Assembly (NCBI GenBank): GCA_013399855.1
Contig: VXAY01002200.1
Coordinates: 1,062,561-1,126,560 of the forward strand
DNA length: 64,000 nt
Source of the DNA: Oxyruncus cristatus
Lineage: Eukaryota > Chordata > Aves > Passeriformes > Cotingidae
Direction of reading: 5' to 3'
The notes beneath the pieces were generated by a model. It was not told where the DNA came from. It ran no database searches and worked only from the letters and a program-made list of their open reading frames with translations. Below, piece after piece: positions 1 through 11,745 of the stretch (position 1 is its first letter; each line of letters starts with the position of its first letter). The position numbers were made by a program, and so were the translations under genes.

Positions 1-780
1 CTCCTTTCAAAAATCCTGCATAAGTCTCATGGTATGCCAATGTGTTCAGAACTACATAAGGAAAATCAAAGAAATTCTGACACTCGCACATACTTTGCTT
101 GCATTTTGCAGCTTCTCAAAATATAAGTTCAGAAGGGAAAAGATAGTTTCTGTGTAAAAACCATTGAAAAGATTAGAGTGATAATTTGATTTCTTTCAGA
201 TATCTTCAAAAATTGCAAAATTTGTATCAGTTCTTAGGTAGTTCAAAAATATTGTGTCATCACTTCAATTTTTTGTTACAAATTAAAGTCACACCGGTTC
301 TCACAAGATCAGTTTCATTTTGGAGAAGGGCTATATGCCAAATGTGCATACTTCTATTATCATGTTCAAGACTGCATCATTCATCATTCTTAAACCGATA
401 TAATTTTCTAATTAGAGTAGTGAATGGGGCATTGTACCTGGCTTTATAAGACATTAATTCTGTTCCCAGCTCTGCAGTGGACCTGTGGGGCAAATTGTTT
501 CAGTTCTCTGTGAATTAGTTCCCTTAGCTGTATTGGAAGGTAATGATCTATTCTGATGAGCTTTAGATATAGTGTTTTAAAGTGTTCATTTTTCTTCTTC
601 ATGCCAAACCAAGAACACCTTTTCCCAGAGCGATCTAATTGAAGAAGCAGAGATACAGCCTAGTGGCCTAAATTTTAAATGGAGAGCAATACAAATTTTG
701 TACAATACAGTCCTACAAGCCCTGTGGGAATTGCCCACTTATGGCAGATTCAGATTCCTGGTTCTCATATTAGTTCATTT
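1..780. other. AT-rich non-coding stretch, no feature seen
   Basis: I see no repeat with recognisable ends, no RNA gene and no convincing coding region here. The one open frame (186-449, plus) has no recognisable domain and a composition expected of chance in AT-rich DNA. The stretch ends where the tail of a minus-strand CR1 begins. Confidence 0.6.
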
Positions 781-3655
781 CACAGAATCAAATATGCTGA
801 GTCAGAAGAGACCCACAAGGATCATTGAGTACAACTCTTAGCCCTGCACAGGATCCTCCCTGAGAATCACACCATGTGCCTGAGAGCATTGTCCAAATGT
901 TTCTTGAACTCAGACAGACTTGGTGCTGTAACCACATCCCTGGGGAGCCTGTTCCAGTACCCAGACAGCCTCTGAGTGGAGAACCTTTTCCTAATACCCA
1001 ATCTAAACCTTTCCTGACACAACTTCAGGCGATTCTCTCAGGTCTTACCACTGGTCACCAGAGAGATCAGTGCCTGCCCCTCCTCTCATGCGGAAGCTGT
1101 AGACTGCAATGAGGTCTCCCCTCAGCCTCCTTTTCTTCAGGCTGAACATTTCAAGTGACACACCTGCTCCTTGTGTGGCTTTTCCTCAGGGCCTTTTGCC
1201 ATCTTCGCTGCCCTCCTTTGGATGCTTTCTAGTGGATTAATGTCTTTCTTATATTGTGGTGCCCAAAACTGCCATAATATCCAAGGTGAGGCCGCCCCAG
1301 TGAAGAGCAGAGCGGGACAATCCCCTCCCTCCCTCAGCTGGTGATGCTTTGCTTGATGCCCCCCAGGACACAGTTGGCCCTCCTGGCTGCCAGGGCACTG
1401 CTGACTCATATTCAACTTGACACTGACCAGGACCCCCAGGTCCCTTTCCAAGGCACTTCTTTCCAGAATCTCATTCCCCAGTCTGTATGCAGAGCCAAGG
1501 CTACCCCATCCCAGGTGCAGAATATGGCACTTGCCCTTGTTAAACTTCATACTGCCCAGTCCTCTAACTTGTGGACAACTCTTTGCAGGGCCTCTCTGCC
1601 CTCAAGGGAGTCAACAGCTCCTTCCAATTTAGTAGCATCAGCAAACTTACTTAGTATTTCTTTGAGTCCTACATATATGTTATTTATGAAGGTGTTGAAG
1701 AGAACTGGACTGAGGATGGAGCCCTGTGGAACCCCACTAGTGGCAAGTCACCAGCCTGATGTCACTTCATTCACTGTTATTCTGTGACCCAGTTGGTCAC
1801 CCATTGCATGATATGTTTATCCATCTGTGTGCTGGACATTTGGTCCACACTGTGAGAGACAGTATTAAAAGCTTTACTGAAATCCAAAAAGATTACATCA
1901 ACTGGCTTCCCTTGATGAGCTAGGTGGGTTACCTTGTCATAAAAGGAAATTATGTTTGACAAGCAGGACTTAACTCTCATGAAGGAAGATGCTGGCTGTG
2001 ACTGATAACTACATTGTCCTTCAGTTGTTTTTCAATACCTCCCAGAATAATCTTTACCAGGCACTGAAGTGAGACTGACAGGCCTGTAGTTTCCAGAGTC
2101 ATCCATCTTGCCAGCTTGTTCTTGGACAACATTTGCCAGCTCCTAGTCAGCTGGGACCTCTCTGGATTCCCAAGATCATTCAAAACTCATTGAGAGGCCT
2201 TGCGATGACATCAGCCAGCTCTTTGAGTATTCTCAGGTAAATCCCATTAGGCTACATAGATTTATAGAGATCCAGCTGGAACAGCAGATCCCTCATAAAT
2301 TCAGAGTCAACTGGAAGCTGATCATTCTCACAGCCATGGCCCTCCAGCTCAAGGCACTGGGACTCCCTTAGCCCATCACTGGTGCTGAAGACAAAGAAAG
2401 CATTAAACACCTCTGCCTTGTCTATGTCCCTGTTTCTGAGGTGACCATCCTCATCCGATATTATTTCTGCACTGTCTTTTGCTATTAACATTTTTAAAAA
2501 TACCCTTTTTATTGTCCCCCCCATTTCTGGCCAGCTTCAATGCCAACTGAGCTTTGGCCACACGAATTTTCTCCCTGCAGCAGCAAGCAGCATCTGTGTA
2601 TTTCTCCCATGTCACCTGACCTTGCTTCCACTGAGCGTACAGTTTCCTTTTTTGCCTTAGCTCCAAAAAATCCCTCCTTACAGAAGTCGTCCTTCTGCCT
2701 TGCCTTCTTGACTTCCAACATTTAGGAATTGCCTGTTCCTTTGCCCTTCAGACGTGGTGGTTAAAAAGTGACCATCATGGATGGACCCCAACACCTTTAA
2801 AAATATTTTTGCAAGGGACTTTACTTACTAGTTCCCTGTGTCCTGCAGTCTGCTCTCCTCATGTCCAGGATGGACATGCTGGCACTTTTTTGCTGGCACT
2901 TTTGCTCCTGTCAACAGAGATTTTAAACACCTCATGGTTGCTCTGACCAAGGCAGCCACCAATCTCCACTTCACTCATGAGATCCACTCTGCTGACAAGC
3001 AGCTAATTAAGGATGGCATCTTTCTGAGTTGGCTTCCTTAAAGTTGTCATCCATCTGGCCAGGGTTGAACCAGATATTTGATGCTCTCAGTTGATTTCTA
3101 GCAAGTTGAAGTCCCTCATGAGGGCAAGGGCAGTTGATTTGGAAGTGTCCCTTAGTTCCTTGAAGAATAATTGCCAATTGTAACATTCCAGCCCCTCCAT
3201 TACATACAACACCACCCTTTTGCCTCACCTGCCCTGCCTGTCCCTCCTGAAGAGCCTGTTACCATCCAACATGGCACTGCAGTCACAGGACTCATCCCAC
3301 CAAGTTTCATGTATGACAGTGCTATTGTGTCTCTGGGACTGGGCCAAAGCTTTGAGTTTCTCTTGGTTTTTTCTCATGTGTGTGCATTGGTATAGAAACA
3401 TTCCAGGTGTGTTTTGTTGTAGCCAACACCTTATGGAGCAGATTGAGGGAACTCACTAGCACTCAATTCCTCAAGTTTTGGTGTGCCATCCCATTCCTTG
3501 TCACTGACAAGCCTGGTTTTGTTCCATCCCCCCTTCCAACCTGAAGCTCTACCTATAAGCCCTGCTAGTTCCTGTGCTAAAAGATGTAGTAGAAGTACCA
3601 CTGTGTCCAGAACTGCTTCAGAGCCCCTTGAAATATGTTCCACCACTTGGTACTA
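781..3655 (-). mobile_element. Old CR1 LINE, near-complete but broken ORF2
   Basis: This is a CR1 non-LTR retrotransposon read on the minus strand, with its 3' end at 781. CR1 ORF2 encodes an AP-like endonuclease and a reverse transcriptase. The tail shows the CR1 signature of a CTGAGT..GAAG..ACCCACAAGGATCAT motif ending in GATTCTGTG. Going upstream I can follow, in changing frames, the RT C-terminus (FWAPQYKKDI, SIQRRAAKM, about 1190-1260), MKFNKGKC..ERDLGVLVS.KLNMSQQC (about 1420-1550), the catalytic box reading FADA instead of FADD (1631-1645), SGVPQGSILSPVLFN (about 1690-1750), FLDFSKAFNTVSH (about 1850-1900), the linker (KRKLYAQWKQGQVTWEKY, about 2600-2660) and endonuclease remnants (about 3000-3450). 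Frameshifts and stops are frequent, so the element is dead. The 5' boundary near 3655 is approximate. I found no target-site duplication. This is one of the longest CR1 copies in the window. Confidence 0.9.
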
Positions 3656-3759
3656 AAACAGCCATGTCAGCTCTTTGAAATGTCTCTCTCCTGTTTTACA
3701 GCACCACCTAAATTATCAATATGAGGACACACAGCCATCAGTCAAGGGCCCTGTGTGCC

Positions 3760-4260
3760 TCTGCTTCACATGACAGTCCTGATATAAGTCCTTCTGAAGA
3801 CACCAAAAGGACTCCCATGAAAGATCCTAGCTTTGGTGAATAAAAATGCACTTTTAATTCGTCCATTTTTATCTTCTAAGCAATTCCTTAGACATCTTAA
3901 GCATTCATCCCCTAATCCATATTTAGAAGGCTTTATGCAGTAATCCATCATGTGAAACCTTTTTGAGAGCTTTCCTGAAAATCCATCTATAAAATGTCTA
4001 CCAGGCTTCTTTCTATGTAAGCCAATCATTACTCCATTTAAAAATATAATCAGAATTGTTTGTCATAATTTCTTCTTGCCAAACCCAAACTGACTCATTC
4101 TTATTACATTTTCATTCTGCAAATAGAGCTTTAAACTCTCTGTGAACATTATCACAAAAATGTTCTAATCCTGTTGTTGGATTTAATGAACTTAATTTTC
4201 ATCATCTTTCCTGGACTCTTCCCTTCTGTGACGTAATTATAATTAGTGTTTTCTAGTCTC
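3760..4260 (-). mobile_element. Decayed LINE (CR1/L3-like) RT relic
   Basis: On the minus strand, mixed frames give an RT palm-like run: IFRKALKKVSHDGLLHKA, resembling LDFxKAFDKVPHxxLLxKL, at about 3930-3990, and then a stretch spaced like [10 protein letters not shown] near 3770-3820. Nucleotide phrases between 4060 and 4250 also resemble the antisense of the motif upstream of the RT palm in old CR1/L3 elements. The 87-codon open frame at 3766-4029 lies over it but is not the ancestral frame. It is much more degraded than the neighbouring CR1 copies, so I infer an older insertion. Family assignment is tentative and both ends are approximate. Confidence 0.5.
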
Positions 4261-4292
4261 CTGTTGCTTTTTCACTGTTGAAGCACGTTATT

Positions 4293-4308
4293 AAAAAAAA
4301 AAAAAAAA
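4293..4308 (+). repeat. A16 homopolymer
   Basis: Sixteen consecutive A residues lie just outside the 3' end of the minus-strand CR1 at 4336. CR1 tails are normally short octamer repeats, so I read this as a simple repeat and not as a LINE tail. Confidence 0.9.
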
Positions 4309-4335
4309 TCATTGTTCAGACATTTTATATTTAGC

Positions 4336-5801
4336 CATAGAATCATACACTCATAGAATCATTTAGGTTGGGAAAGACCTTCTGGATCAATGAATCCAAC
4401 CATTAAGCCAACACTGCTGAGTTCACCACTAAACTGTGTCCCTCAGTGCCACATCTACACATCTCTTCAATACCTCCAGGGATGGCGACTCTACTACCCT
4501 GGGCAGCCTGTTCCAGTGCTTGATAACCCTTTATGTGAAGAAATTTTTCCTAATACCTAATCTAAACCTCCCCTAGTATAACCTGAGGCCATTTTCTCTT
4601 GTCCTGTTGTTTGTTACTTGGGAGAAGAGAGAGACCCCCATCTCACTACAACCTCCTTTCAGGGAATTGTAGAGTGATAAAGTCTCCCCTGAGTCTCCTT
4701 TTCTCCAGGTTGAAAAGCCCCACTCCCTCAGCTGCTCCTCATCAGACTTGTAGTCCACACCCCTCACCAGCTTCCTTGTCCTTCTCTGGACATGCCCCAG
4801 CATCTCAATGTCTCTCTTGTCATAAGGGTCCCAAAACTGAACACAGGATTTGAAATGTGGCCTCACCAATGCTGAGCACAGGGGGACAATCATTGCCCTG
4901 GTCCCGCTGGACACTCTATTGCTGATATGAGCCAGTCAGATTAAGCTCTGTTGCCAAAGCCCTTTAACTTTTCTCCCTGCATAAGCTCACAGAGTCCTTG
5001 TAGTTCTCCTGGTTTCCCTGCCCCTTCTTCCAAACGTCATAGACTCTCTTTTCTTTCCTGAGTTTCAGCCAAAGCCCTCTGTTCAGTCAGGCCAGTCTTC
5101 TTCCACACTATCTCATTTTTTGGCACATGGGGACAGCCTGTCCTGCACCTTTAGGATTTCCTTTCTTGAAGAACATCCTGCTTCCCTGGGCTCCTTTGCC
5201 CTTCAGATCTGTCTCCCAGGGGACTCTGTCAACTAGTCTCCTTAACAGTCCAAAGTCTGCCCTCCAGAAATCCAAGGTTCTTTGAGAATTGAGAATCTTC
5301 TTGAGAATCATCTCAAGAATTGAAAGCTCTATCGTCTCATGACCACTTTGCCCAGATGGCTGTCAGCCATCACAACACCCACAAGTCCGTCTCTGTTCAC
5401 AAATAAAAGACCCAGTTGATGCCTCCTCAAGTTGACTCCCTCACCAGATGTCTTAGGAAGTTGTCTCCCACACACTCCAAGAATCTTCAGGACTGTTTCC
5501 TCTCCACTGTCTTGCATTGCCAGCAGACATCTAAGTTGAAGCCCCCGACAAAAACAAGCGCCAGTGATTGTGGCACTCCCTAACACACAGGGCTACCCCA
5601 CAACATCTCTTCCTTGCCTGTCCCTTCCGAAGAGTTTACAGCCATCCTTTGCATCGCTCCAGTTCTGCGAGTCACCCCACCATGTTTCCATGATGGCAGA
5701 TACGTCACAGTTTTCCTGCTGCACAATGGCTTCCAGTTCCTCCTGTTCATTGTCCATCCTGCAGACATTGGTGCAGATGCACTTCAGTCGGGCTATTAAT
5801 C
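4336..5801 (-). mobile_element. CR1 LINE with internal deletion of the RT core
   Basis: This is a minus-strand CR1. Its 3' end is clear at 4336, with two tail units (CATAGAATCAT on the plus strand) followed by the CR1 3' UTR. The RT C-terminus is open from 4573 to 4914 (SSGTRAMIVPLCSALVRPHFKS.., FWDPYDKRDIEMLGHVQRR, TRENGLRL). Immediately upstream, from about 4920 to 5320, the frames match the CR1 endonuclease-RT linker (TLDFWRADFGLLRRLVDRVPWE), and 5330-5801 matches the endonuclease (ALLKCICTNVCRMDNEQEEL, AIMETWWGDS, then GLLFVNRDGLVG). The RT fingers and palm, including the FADD box, are therefore missing, with the joint near 4920. A second, smaller endonuclease deletion lies near 5560-5580. 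The element is non-functional. Its truncated 5' end lies about 40 bp from a plus-strand CR1 end. The alternative reading is two adjacent minus-strand insertions, but the tight joint favours one. Confidence 0.85.
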
Positions 5802-5841
5802 CTGTAACAGGTACCTACTTAATAATATCTAATGTTAACCT

Positions 5842-6084
5842 CCTGCCAGGGAGGTTTAGATTAAGTATTAGGAAAAATTTCTTCACAGAAAGGGTTGTCA
5901 AGCATTGGAACAAGCTGCCCAAGAAGTGATGGAGTCCCCATTCCTGGAAGTATTCAAAAAGTGTCGATATGACACTTAGGGACGTGGTTGGGTGACAAAC
6001 ATGATGGTGGTGCTAAGTTGACAATTCAACTTGATGATCTTAGAGGTTTTTTCCAACCTTAATGATTCTATGATTACATGATTT
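5842..6084 (+). mobile_element. CR1 LINE 3' end fragment
   Basis: This is a 5'-truncated CR1 in plus orientation. The protein-like stretch FRVSxRKNFFTExVVKHWNxLP, seen at about 5850-5925, is the usual end of CR1 ORF2. The 3' UTR follows, with a CTTGATGATCTTAGAGGT..TTCCAACCTTAATGATTCTATGATT tail near 6030-6084. It sits tail-out relative to the minus-strand CR1 on its left, so the two 3' UTRs (4336-4560 and 5842-6084) form inverted copies about 1.3 kb apart. Confidence 0.9.
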
Positions 6085-7189
6085 AATGTTATGCAACCAA
6101 ACACTTTAGTATGGTTGATATTAGTCTCAGTTTAAGATTATGTGCTTAGTGTTTCTTTAAGTTTTACTACAATAATTACAAATTATTGTTGTGTTTTCTC
6201 ATTTGTCTTTGCATAGAGAAAAGAAAAATTATTCAAATATAGTTCTTTAGAACTTTCTGTAGAAAACTAATCAGCATAATCAGCATAACATCTGCAGCTG
6301 AGCCACATTTCAGAAATCCCAGTGCCACTGCTGATCTGGATGAAACATCTGCTGGTCACTACAAGAATATCCCTTCTACTGCCTGTTTTATTTTGTCTCT
6401 TTTTAAAAAGCAAACTAAGATAGTAGTCTAGGTTTTCTCAGAAACTGAAGTCCTGTAGCAGTTAAAAAATCAGAGTGGTAGAATACATATGAAAACTCCT
6501 GTCATCTTAGGAAGATGGAGTTAGGTCTTAGTTCAGTACTGAGCACATCTCCTCCTGTGAAAAAGAGGATAACTTCATCTAATTGCATGTGATTCAGATT
6601 GATCTAGAACACTTGACAAGTTAACAATAGGAGTTTTGAAGAGCAGCCTTTTCAATATTTATTAATATTCATTTGCATTTTACTGTACTCAAAGGTTTTC
6701 TCTGCAAATATTAAGAGAATTTAGCAGAGTATTACTAATGTATTGCTCTAAATATGCTGTTCTGTAAACCTCCTCATTTATTCTTGTATGAAGAATTGAC
6801 ACCTCCATTAGGATACATCAGTAGTCTCTGTCTCAGGAGGGATAAAACAGGTTTGTTTAGAATAGGCCTTGGGTTTGCTATGAAAAAATGTCTCTTACTT
6901 TCCATGCAGGTTGGCAAATCCAAAAGGGTGTTTCACTGTATATTTTACCATCATTTTAATGGAGAACTCTGGATTTTGATGTGTGGGGTTTATTTTATAG
7001 GCTTATTTTACATGCATTGCCTCTTAGTTACCTTGTGTTGCTTCGTGAAGTCCGGATGTGCTCCTGTGCATGACTATTACACTCTAATCTTTCTACAGTT
7101 TTCTTCAGAGCTCTTTTCACTCCTGGCGATCTTCATGGTAGATGTATTTTACACTGCATGTCTCTGGCAAGTTTTGAAATTTATGATGT

Positions 7190-7207
7190 AAAAAAAAAAA
7201 AAAAAAA
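7190..7207 (+). repeat. A18 homopolymer
   Basis: Eighteen consecutive A residues. No AATAAA signal or target-site duplication is evident around it, so it is not good evidence for a retroposed transcript. Confidence 0.9.
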
Positions 7208-8230
7208 TCAGTCAGAACTTCCTTCCTAAAACTCAGCAAAATCTGCACTCAGATGTCACAGCCTCAGGGACTCATGTGTGTAGACTATCTCAAAAACGTA
7301 AACGTCATTGTGCAGCATGGACTCCACAGCCAGTAGCTTTTAGACAGCTACACCACTGCATCTGTTCATCAGAACAATAAAGTTCTTTATGAATATTCAA
7401 CAGCTTTGAAACTTTTCTGGGCCCCAGAGGCTACTTTACTGTCTAGAAACAATATCCAAACCCTTATCAGTCATTTATGCAGGTAGTGTGATTATTTCTG
7501 AAGGACATAGGGTAACCACTTTGCCCAAGATTCACATAGAATTACATAGTTTAGTTTAGAATTATTCCCTCAGTCATTTTTTGCTTTTTTATTTGTATTG
7601 AAATTTAAAATATGAATCAACCAGCATGCTGAAGTTGGAACTTTATTATTTAAATAAAAATATTATTAAAGGAGGGAGAGGAATTAAATATTTTAATCAC
7701 ATGGTATTTGGCATACAAGTCTTGTTACGTTAACCACTAGCTAACTACTAACAGAAGACAAAGAGTAAATAACCAAGTTCTTTATTTTTGAGCAAAAATC
7801 TGGGCTCTGGTTTTGTAACACCACAGATATCTGCCACAGATGACTCTCCCATTTTGCTATGGGAGATCTTTATAGTTATTTGTTATTTGCTATTTGTTAA
7901 TCTTTATAGGTATGTTTCCAATGTCCAGACTACAAATTAATCACCATAATACACAGTTCACATTGCTTGCAGTAAGGTAGCAAGTAAACTTTTGATCCCA
8001 GACAGAAAGACAGTGTCATTTAGAAAGAAGGAATGATTTGGAGGAATATAAATTTTGGGAAAGTCTGCAGAGTGAAATATGTAGAGAAAATAAATATGGT
8101 CTGAGAAACAGGATAACAGAAGGAAACATTTGGACAAGTATATGATACCAGGCATGTTGAATTTTGGAGGTGCCCATGTGTTTCTCTTGCATCTGCTGGC
8201 CAATTTCTATATTGTATCTCACTTCCACAT

Positions 8231-8250
8231 CAGCAGCAGCTGCAGCAGCA
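8231..8250 (+). repeat. Short CAG/CTG microsatellite
   Basis: Six CAG-type triplets with one interruption (CAGCAGCAGCTGCAGCAGCA). The tract is short and in no supported reading frame. Confidence 0.85.
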
Positions 8251-11200
8251 CCCATACAACTGCAGAAACATTCAGCTAGTCAGGATTTCACACATCACTT
8301 TTGTAATTACTGTAACTTCAACCATCGCTCCCTGCCACAGCAGGACCTGCTTATGGGGAAGTGAAGGCTCACCTCTACATACCTTTTAGAGCATCCCTTG
8401 AAGAAAGTCACTGAACACCACCCAGTAATTGGCTGAGATTCTGCCACTACACCAACCTCACTTTGACATTGTTTCTGTGTTTTGTTCTTTTTCTCTACTG
8501 CAGTTTCTGCAGCCTAAGCCTGGAAAGAAGCTTCCTCTGAAAGGCATCCAACCTCATGGCAAATTGCAATAAGAGTAAGCTGGCTCTAACACTGCATTTG
8601 GGCTCCATCCCACTTGAGGCCCTACTGCTTTGCTAAAAGACACATGTAACCACTTCTGATCCTCCTTATTGCCAGTGCCATTTCAGCAAAGGGTCAGCAA
8701 TTTGCCATCCATCTCACAGGCACTGAAATGCTGGCATCTCACTACTGGCTGCCAGCCTGACATAACACTGGGCCTAAGCTCCCTTTGATATCCTCTACTG
8801 CCCAGTTGGAAAACATCATTCTAGAGAGAACAAACACAAGAGGAACACACGTCCCCAGCAATGCCTGGAGCTTTTACATGGCAGTCAGCACATCACAAAA
8901 GCTGCCCTGTCCTTGTGACTGCAGCTAAAGGAAAAACCCCTGAATCATTTATCTGAAGCATGATAAAAAGTTTGAAAGTGTGCTAATAGCTGAAAGCTTT
9001 AAAAAATCATCTATCCTGTCATTAACCTTTCTGTCATTTACATCTCTGGCTTTTCATATGCAAAGAATCAACCTGAACTGCCACTCACTCTTGCCTTAGA
9101 GGAAAATGAAGCTTTTAACTCCATGGGAGTGATGAATTAGCAAATCAATGACATGTCACAGATTTGGTGGCCTCAACTCGGATACTGGTGGATGTAAGTT
9201 CCTATCTGCGGGTATTTTTCACTGCACCTTCCACATATAAGAAGCAGTAGCAGAATAAAAATCAGTGGAATGAGCATCCTTCTTACAATCTCAACACAGA
9301 GATCAGGCAAAAAATGGCCCACAAACTGGGATACAGGAGGGAAATGCTAAAAGGATAGGTCTACCATTCAGAGTTAAACAGGGATGAGCATAAGCTTGGA
9401 CTGCCACTGCCTGGACTGCTGCAGCACTCAGTGGTGGAGAGGTCTTCAATCTCCTGCAAAATTCCGCCTGTCCTTCCTAAAGCTACCTGCCACTAACACA
9501 ATGAAATCCATTAAAGAAAGAAAAATAAAGTAATAAAAATTTAAAATTCCTATTTTTACTGTTAGGAAAGAATTGCAAATTTTTGGAAATTTCAACAGCT
9601 ATAGCCACGGGCCATGATCAGCTTCTCCTTCCAACAAACCACTTATGCAGATGCGTGACTGATGTTTAAACATCTATAACCATCTTTTCTCTCTCTTCCT
9701 TTCTTTCATGTGTTTATTTTTTGTTGTGCTTGTTGTTGCTAAGTCTTGCGATGATTTGTGCATATGCTTAATGTTAATAAGTTGGTAAGCAGTCTCACTG
9801 AGTTCCATTTGCCAGTGTTAGGGCCACATAGTGAAATTCACAGGCAGGAGCTTACAGTCCAACATAATAAAATACTACAATTTATACCAGGGAAGTAAGA
9901 GGTGTCCTGAGGTGGGAATACAGACGTGTCCTTGCCTGTGTGCCTGTACAGATGTGCAGATCAATGCAAGAGTTAAGAAGGAGAAAAAGAGCTAGCTAGA
10001 TAGATTTCAGTTAATTATATAAAAATGAATTTCAAGAATAAAGAAATAAATAACATAAATATTAGAATATTACACTATTCTAGAGATCTGGCATAAAGAA
10101 GTCAGGTAATTTTATTATCAGTCCCAGTGATTTGGTTATTGTTGCAGAATGCTGAAAGATTCCTTTCAATTAAAGGCAGCTATTTGTTCTGCAGTTGATA
10201 AATTATTTGCCAGCTTTGTCTAATACTGAAATTTTGGCTTTATGCATTCAAAATTATTTAAATTATTAACACACACATAAAGGAAACAAAAACTAGAATG
10301 CAGAATGTGTTCCACCTCACATGGTTCTGTTTTTCCCATGGGCCCAAAGTAAGGAAAGTGATTCTCAATTCTTTTTTTCTCCCCACTGCTTTTATTTGAT
10401 TTAATGAGGTAGCCCTCCTGCAAGTTTATATTTATTAATTCATAATGTGAGCCAGCAATTTCTTATGCAAAGTCAAGTAATTCATTGCATACTCTTTCTC
10501 TCACCCCCATCCAAAGATATTGTTAACTGTCACATTTTATAATAGCACCATCTTTCTTCCATTAAAGAAATTACTTCAATAAGATTCAAGCTTTCTCAAG
10601 GCATATCACAGGTAAGAACCTAAATCACCACTCATTAAATAGTTTTAAATTTGGCTACCAAACAAGTGATACACAAGTTTAACTTGTGAAACAATATTCT
10701 TTTCCCTCTGAAATTGTTTATTGCGAGCCTTCATTTTGATTTCTGCCAGGGTATGATTTACAATGTAGACCAACTCTGCAGATCTGAGACACGTGTTCCA
10801 AAGTACATATATTTGGCTTCCTCTTGCTGCATGATACCAACATGTACTGCTCAAAAACTTCCTAAAATCAGCTAAGGCTGTCACAAAACTTTGCTTCAGG
10901 AGGTCCTTTGTTCTGCCTCGCCTCTTTCCCTAAAAGGTTAGAGGGCTGAGCTAGCTATTCACTAGGAAAATCAATTGCTTGCAAATCTTTATTCAAATTC
11001 AGCAGCTAAAAAATTTATCCCTTAGAGCCTACAGCCCTAAAATATTCACAGATATTTGCATTAGTTAAGATTTTTCATGTTTATATTTTCCACATTTACT
11101 CATTATTTTCCAATCTTTTATTTGTGTTAATCTGCTCATGGTTATTGAATGAAAGAGTATAAAGAGGGTGCTGTGATTCAGGCAACATTTGCAGACTGGC

Positions 11201-11745
11201 AAAACAAGCAGCTCATGAAAAATTTGTTGTAGACACTATCTACTGTTGACCTGAGTGGCTCTCTGTGATGTTCCATAAATCTTCACATGAGCTGAAATCA
11301 AAGGTGGTCCACTAAAAGAGTTGACTAATTTGTATCTATTTTTTTGTCCAACTCTACTTAATATCCCTGAAACCTACAGGGGTAGGCAAAGAATCCTGTA
11401 AGTCTGAAAACTCTATAGGAACACAGAAGTTTTCATACTGGATCACGCCCAAAGTACGATGTGTCTCCTGTTGATCAGAGGCAACTGATTCAGAGGAATG
11501 CTGCAGTATATTCCTGTTTTCAGCCTTCCTAGGCAGACTGTATTCTGAGTTGTTCTTTCTACCTTGGCAAAAGATGCAACAGAAAAATAAGTCCTTTAGG
11601 AATTAACATAGGGAGACATTTCTAACACTAAGATCTAAGGGAAAGGTTAGGACTTCTTGGTTTAGAAAAAAACCAAAATGCTGTGCATGCCAAAAAAAAA
11701 AATACACTTCAATATTAAAAAACAACCAACCAACCAAAACCCACC

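Larger units (their letters stand above)
6085..11745. other. AT-rich non-coding stretch, 5.7 kb
   Basis: No gene or family-level repeat was recognised. Simple features are an A18 tract at 7190-7207, a short CAG run at 8231-8250, and a CAAC-rich patch at 11720-11742 that abuts the LTR on the right. The longest open frame is 145 codons (6754-7191, plus) and runs into the A18 tract. It is cysteine- and phenylalanine-rich and I recognise no domain, so I treat it as a chance ORF. Confidence 0.55.

Noticed and set aside
4336..6084. Twin-priming 5' inversion of a single CR1
   Set aside because: The inverted part carries its own complete CR1 3' end and tail at 4336, so two insertions explain it better.
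6754..7191. 145-codon open frame, one of the longest without N
   Set aside because: Cys/Phe/Leu-rich chance-like composition, no domain, runs into an A18 tract, no promoter or splice context.
7190..7207. A18 tract as tail of a processed pseudogene
   Set aside because: No AATAAA upstream, no target duplication and no recognisable parent coding sequence.
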